Assembly (NCBI RefSeq): GCF_914767665.1
Contig: NC_059503.1
Coordinates: 51,142,852-51,206,851 of the forward strand
DNA length: 64,000 bases
DNA from: Harmonia axyridis
Lineage: Eukaryota; Arthropoda; Insecta; Coleoptera; Coccinellidae
Reading direction: 5' to 3'
Made by a program: the position numbers and the translations under genes. This document shows positions 1 through 13,300 of this stretch, piece by piece; the stretch's first letter is position 1, and each line of letters begins with the position of its first letter. Below the pieces are notes generated by a model. It saw only the letters and a list, made by a program, of their open reading frames with translations. It had not been told where the DNA came from and did no database searches.

Positions 1-110
1 TGAAAACTACTAAATATGTCATCTTCAACTGAATCTCGTCATCTGAATCTCATTATTCTTCTCTATGATAGAAAAACTTTATTGAATTCAACAAAATTTT
101 CCCACACTAA

Positions 111-215
111 AATATACAGCGATATATATCGATAAATGTCGACATATCGATATTTTTGCTCTAACATATTTCGATAGTGTCAGAAAATATCGATACAATA
201 TATATCGATAGTTTT
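111..215. repeat. Cluster of TATCGATA-type palindromes
   Basis: Five ATCGAT or TTCGATAG cores occur in about 105 bp, several as the full palindrome TATCGATA, with local inverted symmetry. This could be the end of a MITE. TATCGATA is also the DREF-binding DRE motif known from flies. No gene start is seen beside it. Confidence 0.45.
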
Positions 216-235
216 CTGTCCCTTGCCCATCCCTA

Positions 236-338
236 CCCTTCTGATATTTTAAATATCTGGGATTGAGTGAATGTTCCTCTTAGCGAGGAGTGAGAAGCCG
301 ACGGCGAGGAGAAATCCTACGCGTATAGGCAAAAGTCG
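236..338 (+). mobile_element. Short 3' fragment of R4/Dong-like LINE
   Basis: It is nearly identical to 21105-21206, the end of the ORF plus the 3' UTR of the R4/Dong-like element; the only clear difference is a 1-2 nt indel. It is an extreme 5' truncation of about 100 bp, as expected for target-primed reverse transcription. Confidence 0.75.
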
Positions 339-346
339 GGGAAATG

Positions 347-432
347 GTTTATTCTGTAAGCTACAGGGTATAAACACATAATCACAGAGGCGTGAGCCTG
401 TACGTGATGTAATGTGTAATGCAACTCATTTC
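347..432 (-). mobile_element. 3' end fragment of jockey-like LINE with hairpin
   Basis: It matches the 3' ends at 17852 and 21221, including the stem-loop at 381-408 (ATCAC..AGGC-GTGA-GCCT..GTGAT). It directly abuts the R4/Dong-like 3' end in tail-to-tail orientation, the same arrangement as at 21206-21221. Confidence 0.6.
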
Positions 433-714
433 TCAATAAATAGAAACTGAAATAATATACAGCTATAAGAAGGAAAACCAATGTAAAAATGAATTACAAA
501 GAAATCTTGAAATAATTATGGATTCAATATTTTTGAAAATCCATTGTTAAAAGTCACTTCAAACCACTTTCAGTTATCAAAGTTCTTAAGAACTTCACTT
601 TTACGTTGAAAATTTGTGCAGTAAAACTGTCTGCGCGAAAATTTGAAGTATACGACTCAGTTTAGATTTTAGTGGTGTTTCCGAATATTAAAACAGATTT
701 TCAAAATTCCGATG
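433..714. other. AT-rich stretch, nothing recognised
   Basis: There is no convincing ORF, RNA gene or terminal repeat. It lies inside the large intron downstream of host exon 4. Confidence 0.5.
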
Positions 715-1020
715 TACAGGGTGTTGTTACGAGGATTCAAACGATTCATAATTTTTTGTCAACTCGGACCTGGATTTTCAAGGCGGTTATTGCATGATAC
801 GTTTGGGCTCTCAATGAGGGACATATTTGCCAAATATGAAGAAAATATACCGGGTGGTTCGTTTGATATGGCCTCAGAAAGAAACGGGCAAAATTCATAA
901 AACACCCTGTATTTCGGCTACGAAGACAGTAAGACCCGATAAATGGGGTATCTCCAGAACCGCCTTGATGCCACCTATGCACCTGTGAAGTATTTCCGTT
1001 GCCCAATGAAACACCCTGTA
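715..1020. repeat. CAGGGTG-ended non-coding repeat
   Basis: It begins TACAGGGTGTT and ends AACACCCTGTA; a second AACACCCTGTA lies at about 901-912. Inverted ends of this kind recur all over the window and mark small DNA-transposon derivatives. Short ORFs on both strands here are not credible. Confidence 0.5.
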
Positions 1021-1199
1021 TCTCCCGCAAAAATTATATGTTCATAACTCGAGGATACAGAACAGAAAAAAAAATTAGCGAATGAAGTTGGATGTGTTAC
1101 ATAAGGATGTTCGATAAATAGATCCCAACAATAGAGTCTCCCTGCCAATCTTCAGATCAACTCAAATATGCTCTATTACTCTATTCCATCCGGCGGATT

Positions 1200-2354
1200 G
1201 AAATCAACGAATACACGCTTTGACGACAATTAATCCAATATATAAAAACCCACACCCCCTCCAACGGGCCCAGTGCGATCACATGTTAAAATTCGGAAAC
1301 CAGGGATGAAATACTTTCATCCGTAATATTTTGGTTCAGCCAAGTTGCAGTAAAAAAACAATATCAAGACCTTCAGCAGCCGTTACATCATGCAATTCAT
1401 CAAGTTTTGGGTAAAAAGTAGTGTTGGACATAATCGGATGTTCTCAATAATCGGTTATTCTATATCCGAGCATTTCAAAAATCGGATGTTTATTCGAATA
1501 AAAATCGTCGTATGCGATATGACCTTCAATGCGTTAAAAATGTTTAAATATCGTCGGCAATAGCCAAAGATTTCCGAATACGTTGTGCTAACTAATAAAC
1601 TAAACATTTTATCACTTGGTAGACATTTGGATCATTCGGTCACCGGGGACAATTCATTATTCAGCTGAATATGCGTCTTCGGGAAATCACTCATCTGATG
1701 CCTGAGATTTATGTCATTCATGGAATCTTTATATTTTTTATTCCATTCACACCAATAATTAGGGAATACTTGAGTTTCTATTCCAAATTCATTTGAAACT
1801 TGAGTTGAAGTTTCATAAATTGTAAATGATATGCATTTGGGATGTCAGAGTGATCTCAACAAAATGAAGAATAAAACAATTTCTGAATTGAAGTCAGGAA
1901 AGTACGAAGCCATTACCAATAGCACATGGGAGACCGATTTCTTCGCACAGTTGATGCATATGACGATCGGGCTGACTCATCTGAAACCGTTAATAAACGA
2001 CCTCCAGGGGACCTTGAAGCATTTTCCCGATGAAATTCTTTCTAATTTTTCAAAAAATTGTTGGAAAATTCTAGTTCTGATACATACTTTTCCAATAGAA
2101 CTTTCTCACTCAATTTCTCTCTTCAAAACCACGAATTCTGCATTCGAAATAACGTTCGAATTTGTTTCACTTGATTTGACCTTATCTGTCAATTCCGAAC
2201 ACTTTCGATGAAAGTTATTTTTATAGTCTAAGCACTTATTATGCACTATCATGTCACAACCAACAGTTTTATATTTTATATCATTCGAACCCGGAAACTT
2301 GGAACAAAATCTACACTTCTTGTCTCTTGAATCTGATAACGAACCGCCCTCCAT
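1200..2354 (-). pseudogene. Decayed LINE: ORF1 zinc finger and endonuclease remnant
   Basis: At 2354-2106 an 82-aa frame carries a PHD-like finger (CRFCSKF, CDMIVHNKC, HRKC) like the ORF1 finger of the LINE at 39088-40095. Further downstream on the minus strand (about 1412-1240), frames interrupted by stops resemble the start of a LINE apurinic endonuclease, including DELHDVTAAEGLDI and a GGGVGFYI motif. Order and orientation fit one ancient LINE with many frameshifts and with its RT missing. The plus-strand ORF 1831-2211 is antisense shadow. Confidence 0.5.
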
Positions 2355-2385
2355 GACTGTTAGACATGAAATCCAATCACATTAA

Positions 2386-2664
2386 CTCATGAACCGTTGA
2401 GTTTTTATTTTTACCCAAGGTATGGCACATTGCCGAAATTGTCGTCAAAAAAGCTAACTAATGATGCAATAATAAATTGGGGGTGCCATTTGAAATGAGG
2501 AAGTAGTAGTCTGTTTCCGGTACAACCGGAAGTTGTAGAGATCTGAAAATATTTCAGGGAAAAAAATTAATTGTCTCAACCCCAATATGCAAATTTTCAG
2601 CTTAAAATTATGATCAGTTTTCAATAAACGTCCAATAGGCCATCCCGGTGAATCACTCTGTATA
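2386..2664. repeat. Non-coding repeat, copy 1 (partner at 15868-16090)
   Basis: It shares long similar blocks with 15868-16090, for example TATGAACCGTTGAG and CTGTTTCCGGTA, and the same end GGTGAATCAC(T/C)CTGTA. It is an old dispersed repeat with no coding capacity. Confidence 0.55.
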
Positions 2665-2790
2665 TCCTAGATGAAAAAAAAAAATAGCACCGACTTTGCT
2701 TCAGGAGCTCTCGATCTCTCGTTCATACACGCGCTTTTTGCCATCATTCAATAAAAGATTGAATTCGCAAGTTGAAATCAATAATTTCAT

Positions 2791-4181
2791 GTACAGGGTG
2801 GGCAAATTTCGATGTTTTAGCACTACAACTTTTGAACCAGAGGAGATAGACAAAATCTGATACCCACTTCTCGATCTCTTTTTCTGAGAAACTAACAAGG
2901 GTAGTATTCATTTTTGGCCACCTTCTTTTGTTTTCGAGTTATAAGCGAAAATTGGAAAAATGGCGATATCGAAAAACATTTATATCTCCGCTAATACTGA
3001 TGATAGAGCTCTGAAATTAAAACATTATACAGGCACTTTTTTACGTAGAATCCAGTGGCGTGCTCGTATTTTCAAAAGGGTTTTCAGTAACGAAGCTAGG
3101 ACCCAAAGTTATGTTTTTTCAAATAGGAACACTAGATTTTTGTGTCATTTTCTGAAAACTTGATTTTTCCTGATTTCAAAAATATATAACATCATATGAT
3201 TCGGATCAATATAAATATAAATATTTTATAAATTTTTTATCTAAAAATTGATTTGGAAATAACGGAGAAACCACAAGATCGAATTTTTCAATCGAAAGAG
3301 TTGTATTGAGATGCATGTATCAGGAGATTATTTACATAGGTCTCCAGAATCAATACGCACAAGTACCAATCCATTTTAAACAGCATATGAAACAATGCAT
3401 ATATGATTGAACTCAACATTTTAATTACGAAGGGACAAACAAGAAATAATATTTAACCTAATAATGATAACAATTGCACAATGCATAGTCGACACCTCTT
3501 CTCGATATTTCAATAGATGAATATTTGAAACTGTGTTCAAGCTACCTAGGAAACTTTTCCAAGTTCGTTTATCTTTTCGAAACTATTTGTATAAAATAAA
3601 TATAGATTCCAATTTTGTGGAAATAAGTGAAAAGCATAGAAATAATCAGATTGACGGAAGGGCACTGCTCTTGTTATAGAAAGGCTCATCAACAGTTGAA
3701 ACCATAGAAATATTGAGACTCTTAAGTAAAAAAAGGTTTTTGACCATTTTCTGTTATTTATTTTGATACGAATCATACGATGTTATATATATTTGAAATC
3801 AGGAAAAATTAAGCTTACAGAAAATGGCACAAAAATCTAGTGTTCCCATTTGAAAAAACATAACTTTGGGTCATAGCTTCGTAATTAAAAACCCTTTTGA
3901 AAATACGAGCACGCCACTGGATTCTACGTAAAAAAATGCCTGTATAATGTTTTAATTTCAGAGCTCTATCCTCAGTATTAGCGGAGATATAAATGTTTTT
4001 CGATATCGCCATTTTTCCAATTTTCGCTTATAACTCGAAAACAAAAGAAGGTGGCCAAAAATGAATACTACCCTTGTTAGTTTCTCAGAAAAAGAGATCG
4101 AGAAGTGGGTATCAGATTTTGTCTATTTCCTCTGGTTCAAAAGTTGTAGTGCTAAAACATCGAAATTTGCCCACCCTGTAC
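2791..4181. mobile_element. Long-inverted-repeat DNA element, copy A
   Basis: The termini are GTACAGGGTGGGCAAA and TTTGCCCACCCTGTAC, with inverted arms of roughly 400 bp around a central segment. A 7-bp direct repeat ATTTCAT flanks it (2784-2790 and 4182-4188), a candidate target duplication. Small ORFs in the arms are by-products of repeated sequence that recurs, with shifted frames, in the other copies. It is a foldback or MITE-like non-autonomous element of unassigned superfamily. Confidence 0.7.
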
Positions 4182-4336
4182 ATTTCATTGAAAAAAATTT
4201 GAAAATTGAGCTAAAAATAAGAAACTAAGAGATTTCAAATTTTACCAAATATCAACTTGTTGCATTTTTTTTTTCACCTGTGCCCAGTAATAAAAGGATA
4301 GGGATAAGAAGAAACAGAACTAAAACGAAAACTTAC

Positions 4337-4381
4337 TTGTTGGTACCTCTGTCCTCGGCGGCTGGGGTCTTTCGTAGGGAG
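4337..4381 (-). CDS. Host gene exon 4, proline-rich
   Basis: This 45-nt exon has acceptor TTTTACAG and donor GTAAGTTTT. In phase with exon 3 it encodes T, then PYERPQPPRTEVPT, and leaves one base for the next exon. That exon is not visible and is presumably left of position 1. Confidence 0.66.
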
Positions 4382-7300
4382 CTGTAAAAGAATTATTCAG
4401 AATTTAGCTTATCAATACAATTTGTACCTCATTACTCATAAAGAGTGTTGATTCCTCGGCAATTCCTGAATGAGAGGTTTTGAAATTTTCACTGATTTTT
4501 ATCCAAGGTTGGATAAATAATTATTTCACGTTTTAGGGATGAATTTTTGAATTAGCTAATCTAAATGCGCATTGCAGGATCAAAACAAATATTTACAAAA
4601 ACGATTAAAGGTACCTATTCACTTTACTGTGAAAATTTCAAGAGTACCTTCTCCCTCAACAGTCTCTCACAGGAATGGGATGATCATTTTTTTTTTATAT
4701 ATTTATGATCCAGTGATTTCATGAATCTATAGTACGTTTTAAAGAAGTTCAATGGAATAGACAGAAAATTTCAAACTCTGGAAATTTCATAAGGATTACT
4801 AATTTTTTTTCGAAAAGTTCCGAAGACCTTTGGAATGAAATGGATATTTATTATTTGTAATCATTATGGACGAGAGATTCTAACAACTGGATATATTGAT
4901 AACCTAAACTATATTTCATTTAGGGATTCATTAGGCCAAGTAACTTGATATTTTAACCAACTCTCTCTCTCAATCTAACCCTCGTAAGGGTGTAGTGACA
5001 TCATGTCGCGACTCTTTGAACGAGCTGCTTCCAGGACTCCCTATCTTGGGCATTTAACTAACTACCTACTTGACTTGAAAATCATGCTCGTGAAAAATTA
5101 CATACTTGAGCTTGCCTTGACTTTGCATATATTTCTGCAATCTCGTGCGCACTTAGATTAAATAAAGGGATTCTTCGAGCGCCGGGAGACTGACTTGACA
5201 GTGTGACATTCTTGGTAGTTTTCTCACATTTCTATGAAATCTATTGGTAGATTTTAGTAGTTTCAGAAATATCTTTCCAAACTTGGCCAAAATGCCAAGG
5301 ATTTTTTATCAACGCTAGCATCTTCTGAGAGATCATTTTCCTGTTGAAAGTCAATTTTCCAGAGCTGCTCTCACAGTTACAAAAACCCGCAATAGGTTAA
5401 GGGACAAATCTAATAAGATGCCTCATGTTTAAAACTGCAGTTATCAAAGAAGGAACTGAACTGACTTATTGGCATCGAAAAATTTGTGTACTGTGTTTCA
5501 CAATTTGATGTGTTTCATTCGAATTGCAATTTATTTGTGAAGACATCAGTTTTGAATTGACTATAAAGGGTGTTCTTAAGTTGGAGGTACAAACGAAAAT
5601 GAAGATTCCTCGGATCATTTCAACAAATTGAATACTACAACATGGGTTCGTGAACGATTCATTTTTGAAATACAGATGTTAAAGTTCAAGTAAATTTTCT
5701 CATAGCACCTTCCCTTCACAAGATATTCAATTCAAATTTGATATAGACATTCCAATTCAAAGTTTTCATCATATGTGAAAATTGTGGGTACTTGTCAAAC
5801 AATTCTTCAGTAATCCTCAGGAAAATCCAAATAATCATAATATTCAGTAAACTTAGATGAATAAAATTTATCATAAGTTTTGGTACTTATTTACTAAATC
5901 TGTAAAGAAGATTAATAAAGATTCGATAAACTGTTATAGGAATCACAAAAGAGTAGGACTCCTAGAAACACCCTGTATCTCGAAGACAATGCGTTTTTGG
6001 GCCTAGGTATAGACATTTTATTCTTGGAATTATATTCAGGGAATCTCTCATTTTCCTTCGTACCTTCAATTTAGGAACACCCTGTATAAGGCAAGAACAA
6101 TCGAATCGGTAATGGAAAAATGCTAATATTTCGAATACTTTTTGGTTCAAACTCACATTACAGATATGAGTTGACGTTGTCGTCAAAAATTTTTTTTCGA
6201 TTACCACCGCCTCCCCCCCCCCCCAAAAAAAGAAATCTACGCCCTTGGTGTTCACTAATAGGTATAAAGATTTTTCTTACTTCTCCTATTCCGCCTCCTT
6301 ATGTGGTCCGCCGGATAAGTCCAGCGATCCGGCTCAGTCCGGATCCTCGTAGATCTTCTGAGTTCTGTAAAACATAATTGAACAAATTTTTACTTACCAA
6401 GAATGTATGCGGTGTCCCAAATTCGTTATCTAGTGGGGGTATATCAGAATCCCTTTGAGCTACAAGAAAATGAATGACGCATCTTCGGGCTCGATTTTTG
6501 ACAGAATTAATTTGGTGAAAACCGCAGCCTTTTAAGTTAAAATTGGAAAATGGCTTGAAATAAAAAGTTCACATAACTTCTCATTACTGGTGCTATTAGT
6601 ATCGAAGTTATAGTACAATACAAATTGGAAAATGTTTGAAAAAAATCTAAGATTTTTAATTCTGGAAACCTTATTTGCCCACCGAATTTCTTGAATATCT
6701 TGAATATATCATGTTATATATTTTATTTATTATAGTTGGAAATTTTTACGGCTTACATTTAAAAAAAAAACAAAAGTTTGTATCATAACTTCAAAACTAA
6801 TTGCAATGAAAAAACATAATTACACCAATGGATTTTACTGAAAAAAGTGCCTGTAAAATATTTTTGTTTCCTGTTTATAGCACCAGTATTAAAAATTATC
6901 AGAACTTTTCATTTGACGCCGTTTTCTAATTTTCTCCAACAGCTTGAAAACAGTTGAACTCTCACAAATTGATCTCGAAAATGTGCCTTTCATTTTATTT
7001 CTTGCTTAAAGGGATTCTGGCATCCCCTCACTAGACAAAAAATTTGGGACGCCCGATACAGGATGTTTGGTAAAGATACCTTTGTCAAAATTGAAGAAGC
7101 GATTCCTTGAATGACATTACATCTGCTGCAGTTTCTGAAATTTATCTGCATTAATTTGCCGAATTTTTATGTCTATATGAAACTCAAGATATTCCTTTCA
7201 AAAATTGTTTCACTAGAAATCTGTCAGCTTTGGTAAAAATACCTAACTGTTTTTTTCAAATTAAGTTTTCTTCTTTTACTACAATAAAAAAAATTCAGAT

Positions 7301-10300
7301 GAAATTGTGACGTGAAATTGTAACCGTCACAATTTCATCTGATTTTTTTTTGTATTGAAATAAAAGAAGAAAACTTAATTTGAAAAAAACAGTTAGGTAT
7401 TTTTACCAAAGCTGACAGATTTCTAGTGAAACAATTTTTGAAAGGAATATCCTCAGTTTCATACAGACATAAAAATTCGGCAAATTAATGCAGATAAATT
7501 TCAGAAACTGCAGCATATGATGGACTCAAAAGTCCCATACGTTTCATAAAACTTTCTTGGATTCGCCACCCACATATTCCTATAAAATGCGGATAGTTCT
7601 TACTTTTGGTTAAACCCAGAAGAGAAGGGAACAGACCTTAGTTTTAACTGAAGAATCACCTCCCGAATTTAAAAAAATCTTTACCAAACACGCTGTATAC
7701 GAATTATGTATGCCCGGATGCATTTTACCGTTTCCTATGGGGCTGGCGCAACCAGATGCTCTAATCCCTTAGAAAACGGAGACGCGCGAAACAACTCCGT
7801 TTCCTATGTGGCTATAATGCAACTCGTACATTTATTAACCATGATTTCTGCGTACATGCAAAAAAAAATGTGAATATACACCTATTATATTTATATTTAA
7901 AATGACAATTACAATATTTTCTTGAGATCAGGCATATTTAAGTTGGGTTTTTATTAAATTACTCAATTTAGCTCTCTCATTTGATAGGTTCTGCATTTAT
8001 AATTCTCTAGATCATTCGGTAGTTTATTTCTCCCAACGATACATTGATAACACAATTTAATTTTTTTTTTATTCTTCTATGAATAATTGGTTTATACAAA
8101 AAAAAAAAAAAAAATAGTATTCGATATTGAGAATTCACGTTTACTTCAATAACATTTGATCTCAACTGTGGGTATAAATGTAAATATGAAAAGTTATTTC
8201 TCTATTTCAGTATCGTAATGAGTTCATTACAGTTCTAAAAACAGTGCAGTAATGAGCTCATTACAGCACTGTTTTCAGTACGTAGGTACGATTCAAATTC
8301 ATATTTCGTAATCTGTTAATGTTCGTAACAGTCACACCAACTGTCAAGATACAATACAAATGTCACTAGGATGTATAATTCGAATTTTTCATTGGATTTC
8401 GACAATATTTCACAAAACTTGACTGAAATAGAGAAAATATCGTCTAATACTCGTTGCAGAAGGCAATTCTCATGCTCGCTCCTTCGTCGCTCGTTTTCGA
8501 ATTTCACATTCTTGTTGGAATAGGAGCCCATTCTGCAACTTGTTTTAGAATATACTATTGAATATCTAATTTTTGAGAATAACAATCCTAATTATTATAC
8601 TCTACCTACAAACATTTTATTGGATAATTTAAAATCTCAAATTGATCCGTTCTTTTCCATAAACATTTTTTTTTTTTTTAGACTACAGATTTTGGCTGTT
8701 TTAATTGAAAAAAGTCAGTTCAAGTAAATAAAAATTATCTGGCACCTCTTCTTATATTGTGCAATTATAAAACCCAATACCTTTCGACTGAAGTAAAGTT
8801 GCAAGCACACTTTTGATTTAATGTTTCTGATAAATAGGTCGTCTTTTCAGTAACAATGCCATGACCTTTGTCGGTGTGTTTATTTCGAATGTACAAGATG
8901 TCCCAAATTCGATTCTTACTGAAAGCATCTCGAGAACTATGAAAAACTTAAGGGCTTACATACACTTGTAATTTTCAAAAAATCTTTTTTTTTTTTGTAT
9001 TTTCTGAATATACATATATTCGAGCATACACACTCAAAATTTTATAACAATCAGACGAATATTTTCGAAGTTATAGACACATTTATGGAGGCTCGTTAGG
9101 GAGGCGCGTCTCACAGTTGAAACTTTAAACGCGTTTTTCTCAAAACTATGTTTTCAAAATCGGTGATCAAGATTTCTCGAAAACGGCTGAACCGATCAGT
9201 CTCAAATTTTAACACAACCTCTTTAACTAGATTTTTTAGTAATTAATCGAAGATTTTTTTTCTCCGATGAATATTTTCCATTTTATAAACAATTTTGAGG
9301 CAAATTTTCGTTCAAAATCGAGTCTTTTATTTTGAGAAGTCGCCATTTTGTCAAAAATTATTTTTTCGCTAATTCCTTCGATTAAATACTAGATAATGTA
9401 TTATATTAACGAAATTTATTTGGTTTTTTCATTTCAGATAATCCGGTCCAGAGATATCGTGATAACCGCAAAATTGGTTTTTTTTGCGGAGCTCTAGGAG
9501 ATCGGCGATAGCAACATTCGCGAAGATTATTTTGACAAATAAAAAATATGTTAATATATTATAAGGTTATTATAATATGTACACCAATTTTCAAATTAAT
9601 AAATTGAATAGTCTGCGCGAAAAAAATTCTTGAAAATCCGTCTTTTCGAAGCCTTCTAACTGTATGTAAGCCCAATTAAGGCCTGTTTTTTCACAAACGA
9701 ATGAATTTATTTATATGATAAGTAGATAAAAGAAATCAATAATTACCGTTTCACAGATATTGAGGAGATTTGATGTTTTTAAATAGGGGACCCATATTTT
9801 TAACGCAGAATCGGTTTTCACTTAATTTTTTCAGCAAAAATTCAAGTGAATAACTCAATATCTCTAAAACGGGTGAAGAACTTATGCTTTTGCTTTCATA
9901 TGAGGTGTCTCATCATACACCTCATATTCAAATATTTTTCATTTATTTCGATGTTAAATTCATTATGTGTACAGGGTGGGCAAATTTCGATGTTTTAGCA
10001 CTACAACTTTTAAACCAGATGAGATACGACAGAATCTGATACCCACTTCTCGGTCTCTTTTTCTGAGAAACTAACAAGGGTAGTATTCATTTTTGGTCAC
10101 CTTCTTTTGTTTTCGAGTTATAAGCGAAAATTGGGAAAATGGCGATATCGAAAAACAATTATATCTCAGCTAATACTGATGATAGAGCTCTGAAATTAAA
10201 ACATTATTCAGGCACTTTTTTACGTAGAATCCAGTGGCGTGCTCGTATTTTCAAACGGGTTCTTAATTACGAAGCTATGACCCAAAGTTATGTTTTTTCA

Positions 10301-13300
10301 AATGGGAACACTAGATTTTTGTGCCATTTTCTGAAAGCTTAATTTTTCCTGATTTCAAAAATATACAACATCGTATGATTCGTATTAAAATAAATAACAG
10401 AAAATGGTCAAAAACCTTTTTTTACTCAAGAGTCTCAATATTTCTATGGTTTCAACTGTTGTTGAGCCTTTCTATAACAAGAGCACTGTTCTTCCGTCAA
10501 TCTGATTATTTCTATGCTTTTCACTTATTTCTACAAAATTCGAATCTATATTTATTTTATACAAATAGTTTCGAAAAGATAAACGAACTTGGAAAAAGTT
10601 TCCTAGGTAGCTTGAACACAGTTTCAAATATTCATCTATTGAAATAATGAGAAGAGGTGTCGACTGTACATTGTGCAATTGTTGTCATTATTAGGTTAAA
10701 TATTATTTCTTGTTTGTCCCTTCGTAATTAAAATGTTGAGTTCAATCATATATGCATTGTTTCATATGCTGTTTAAAATGGATTGGAACTTGTGCGTATT
10801 GATTCTGGAGACCTATGTAAATAATCTCCTGATACATGCATCTCAATACAACTCTTTCGATTGAAAAAGTCGATCTTGTGGTTTCTCCGTTATTTCCAAA
10901 TCAATTTTTAGATGAAAAATTTATAAAACATATCTAGATTCGAATTTTGTAGAAATAAGTGAAAAGCATAGAAATAATCAGATTGACGGAAGGACACTGC
11001 TCTTGTTATAGAATGCTCAATTTTTCTGTGTTCATCAACAGTTGAAACCATAGAAATATTGAGACTCTTAGGTGAAAAGAGGTTTTTAGCCATTTTCTAT
11101 TATTTATATTGATCCGAATCATACGATGTTATATATTTTTGAAATCATAAAAAATTAAGCTTTCAGAAAAGGGCACAAAAATCTAGTGTTCCCTTTCGAA
11201 AAAACACAACTTTGGATCATAGCTTCGTAATTAAAAACTTTTTTGAAAATACGAGCACGCCAATGGGTTCTACGTAAAAAAGTGCCTGTATAATGTTTAA
11301 ATTTCAGACTCTATCATCAGTATTAGCGGAGATATAAATGTTTTTCGATATCGCCATTTTTCCAATTTTCGCTTATAACTCGAAAACAAAAGAAGGTGGC
11401 CAAAAATGAATACTACCCTTGTTAGTTTCTCAGAAAAAGAGACCGAGAAGTGGGTAACATTATACAGGCACTTTTTTACGTAGAATCCAGTGGCGTGTTC
11501 GTCTTTTCAAAAGGGTGTTTAATTACGAAGCTATGACCCAAAGTTTTGTTTTTTCAAATGGTAACACTATATTTCTGTGCCATTTTTTGAAAGCTTAATT
11601 TTTCCTGATTTCAAAAATATATAACATCGTAGGGTTTGCATCAAAATAAATAACAGAAAATGGTCAAAAACCTTTTTTTTATCTAACCATCCCAATATTT
11701 CTATGGTTTCAACTGTTGATGATCACAAAAAAATTGAGCTTTCTATAACAAGAGCAGTGTCCTTCCATCAATCTAATCATTTTTATGCTTTTCACTTATT
11801 TCTACAGAATTCGAATCTAGATATGTTTTATAAATTTTTATCTAAAAATTGACTTGGAAATAACGAAAAGATCCACAAGATCGAATGTTTCAATCGAAAG
11901 AGTTGTAATGAGATGGATGTATCAGAAGATTATTTTCATAGGTCTCCAGAATGAATACGCACAAGTACCAATCCATTTTAAATAGCATAAGAAACAAGGC
12001 ATATATGATTGAACTCAACAATTTAATTACGAAGGGAACAAACAAGAAATAATATTTAACCTAATAATGACAACAATTGCACAATGCACAGTCGACACAT
12101 CTTCTCGATATTTCGCACCGAATTCGATAGATGAATATTGGAAACTGTGTTCAAACAACCTAGGAAAATTTCTCCGAGTTCATTTATATTTTCGAAACTA
12201 TTTTTTTGAAATATATCTAGATTCGAATTCTGTAGAAATGAGTGAAAAGCATAGAAGTAATCAGATTGACAAAAGGACACTGCTCTTGTTATAGAAAGCT
12301 CAATTTTTTTGTGATCATCAACAGTTGAAACCATAGAAATATTGGGATGGTTAGATAAAAAAAAGGTTTTTGACCATTTTCTGTTATTTATTTTGATGCA
12401 AACCCTACGATGTTATATATTTTCGAAATCAGGAAAAATTAAGCTTTCAAAAAAGGCACAGAAATCTAGTGTTCCCATTTAAAAAAACATAACTTTGGGT
12501 CATAGCTTCGTAATTAAAAACCCTTTTGAAAAGACGAGCACGCCACTGGATTGTACGTGAAAAAGTGTCTGTATAATGTTTTAGTATCGGAGCCACATCA
12601 TCAGTATTAGCGGAGATATAAATGTTTTCGATATCGCCATTTTTCCAATTTTCGCTTATAACTCGAAAACAAAAGAAGTTGGCCAAAAATGAAAGCTACC
12701 CTTGTTAGTTTCTCAGAAAAAGAGAACGAGAATGGGGTATCAGATTTTGTCTATCTCCTCTGGTTTAAAAGTTGTAATGCCAAAACATCGAAATTTGCCC
12801 ACCCTGTACAAGTATAATTCCAATCAAGACACATAAGTATAGGCTGTTCCATTTAAAAATCCAACTCCGGTCGATATCTCCAAAACGATAATTGATTCCT
12901 AATCAAATGGGACACCATAAATATGACTTGACTACAATTATACAATGGACACAACATGAATGAGCGTATGCGTTCGGAGTGGGCAACTAGTGTATAAGTT
13001 GCGCTAACCACATAGGGAACGGAGTTGCCTCGCGCAACTGGTTGCGCTAGCCCCTTAAGAAACGGAAAAATGCTGCCCGGATATTCTATGTTTTTCTCAA
13101 CAATCAATAACTAATTCAAAAATGATGAATGATGAAGTTTGCCAATTTTCATGCTTTTAAAAAAAAATCAGCAATAAAAGGTATTCGAATAATTCCTTTT
13201 CTTATAAAAACTCAATGAGACCTAAATCATATTTTCCAAACGATCATAAAATTTTACTACATTAATCGGTTTAAATGTCTGCTTGAGCCGATAGAGAAAG

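Noticed and set aside
1831..2211. 126-aa plus-strand ORF
   Set aside because: It is antisense to a decayed LINE ORF1 carrying a PHD-like finger on the minus strand.
2960..3163. ORFs of the MAISKN type (also 3815-4012, 10139-10342, 52865-53068)
   Set aside because: They lie in arms of long-inverted-repeat elements; the arms read as ORFs on either strand and decay freely in other copies. The repeated peptide reflects repeated DNA, not selection on a protein.
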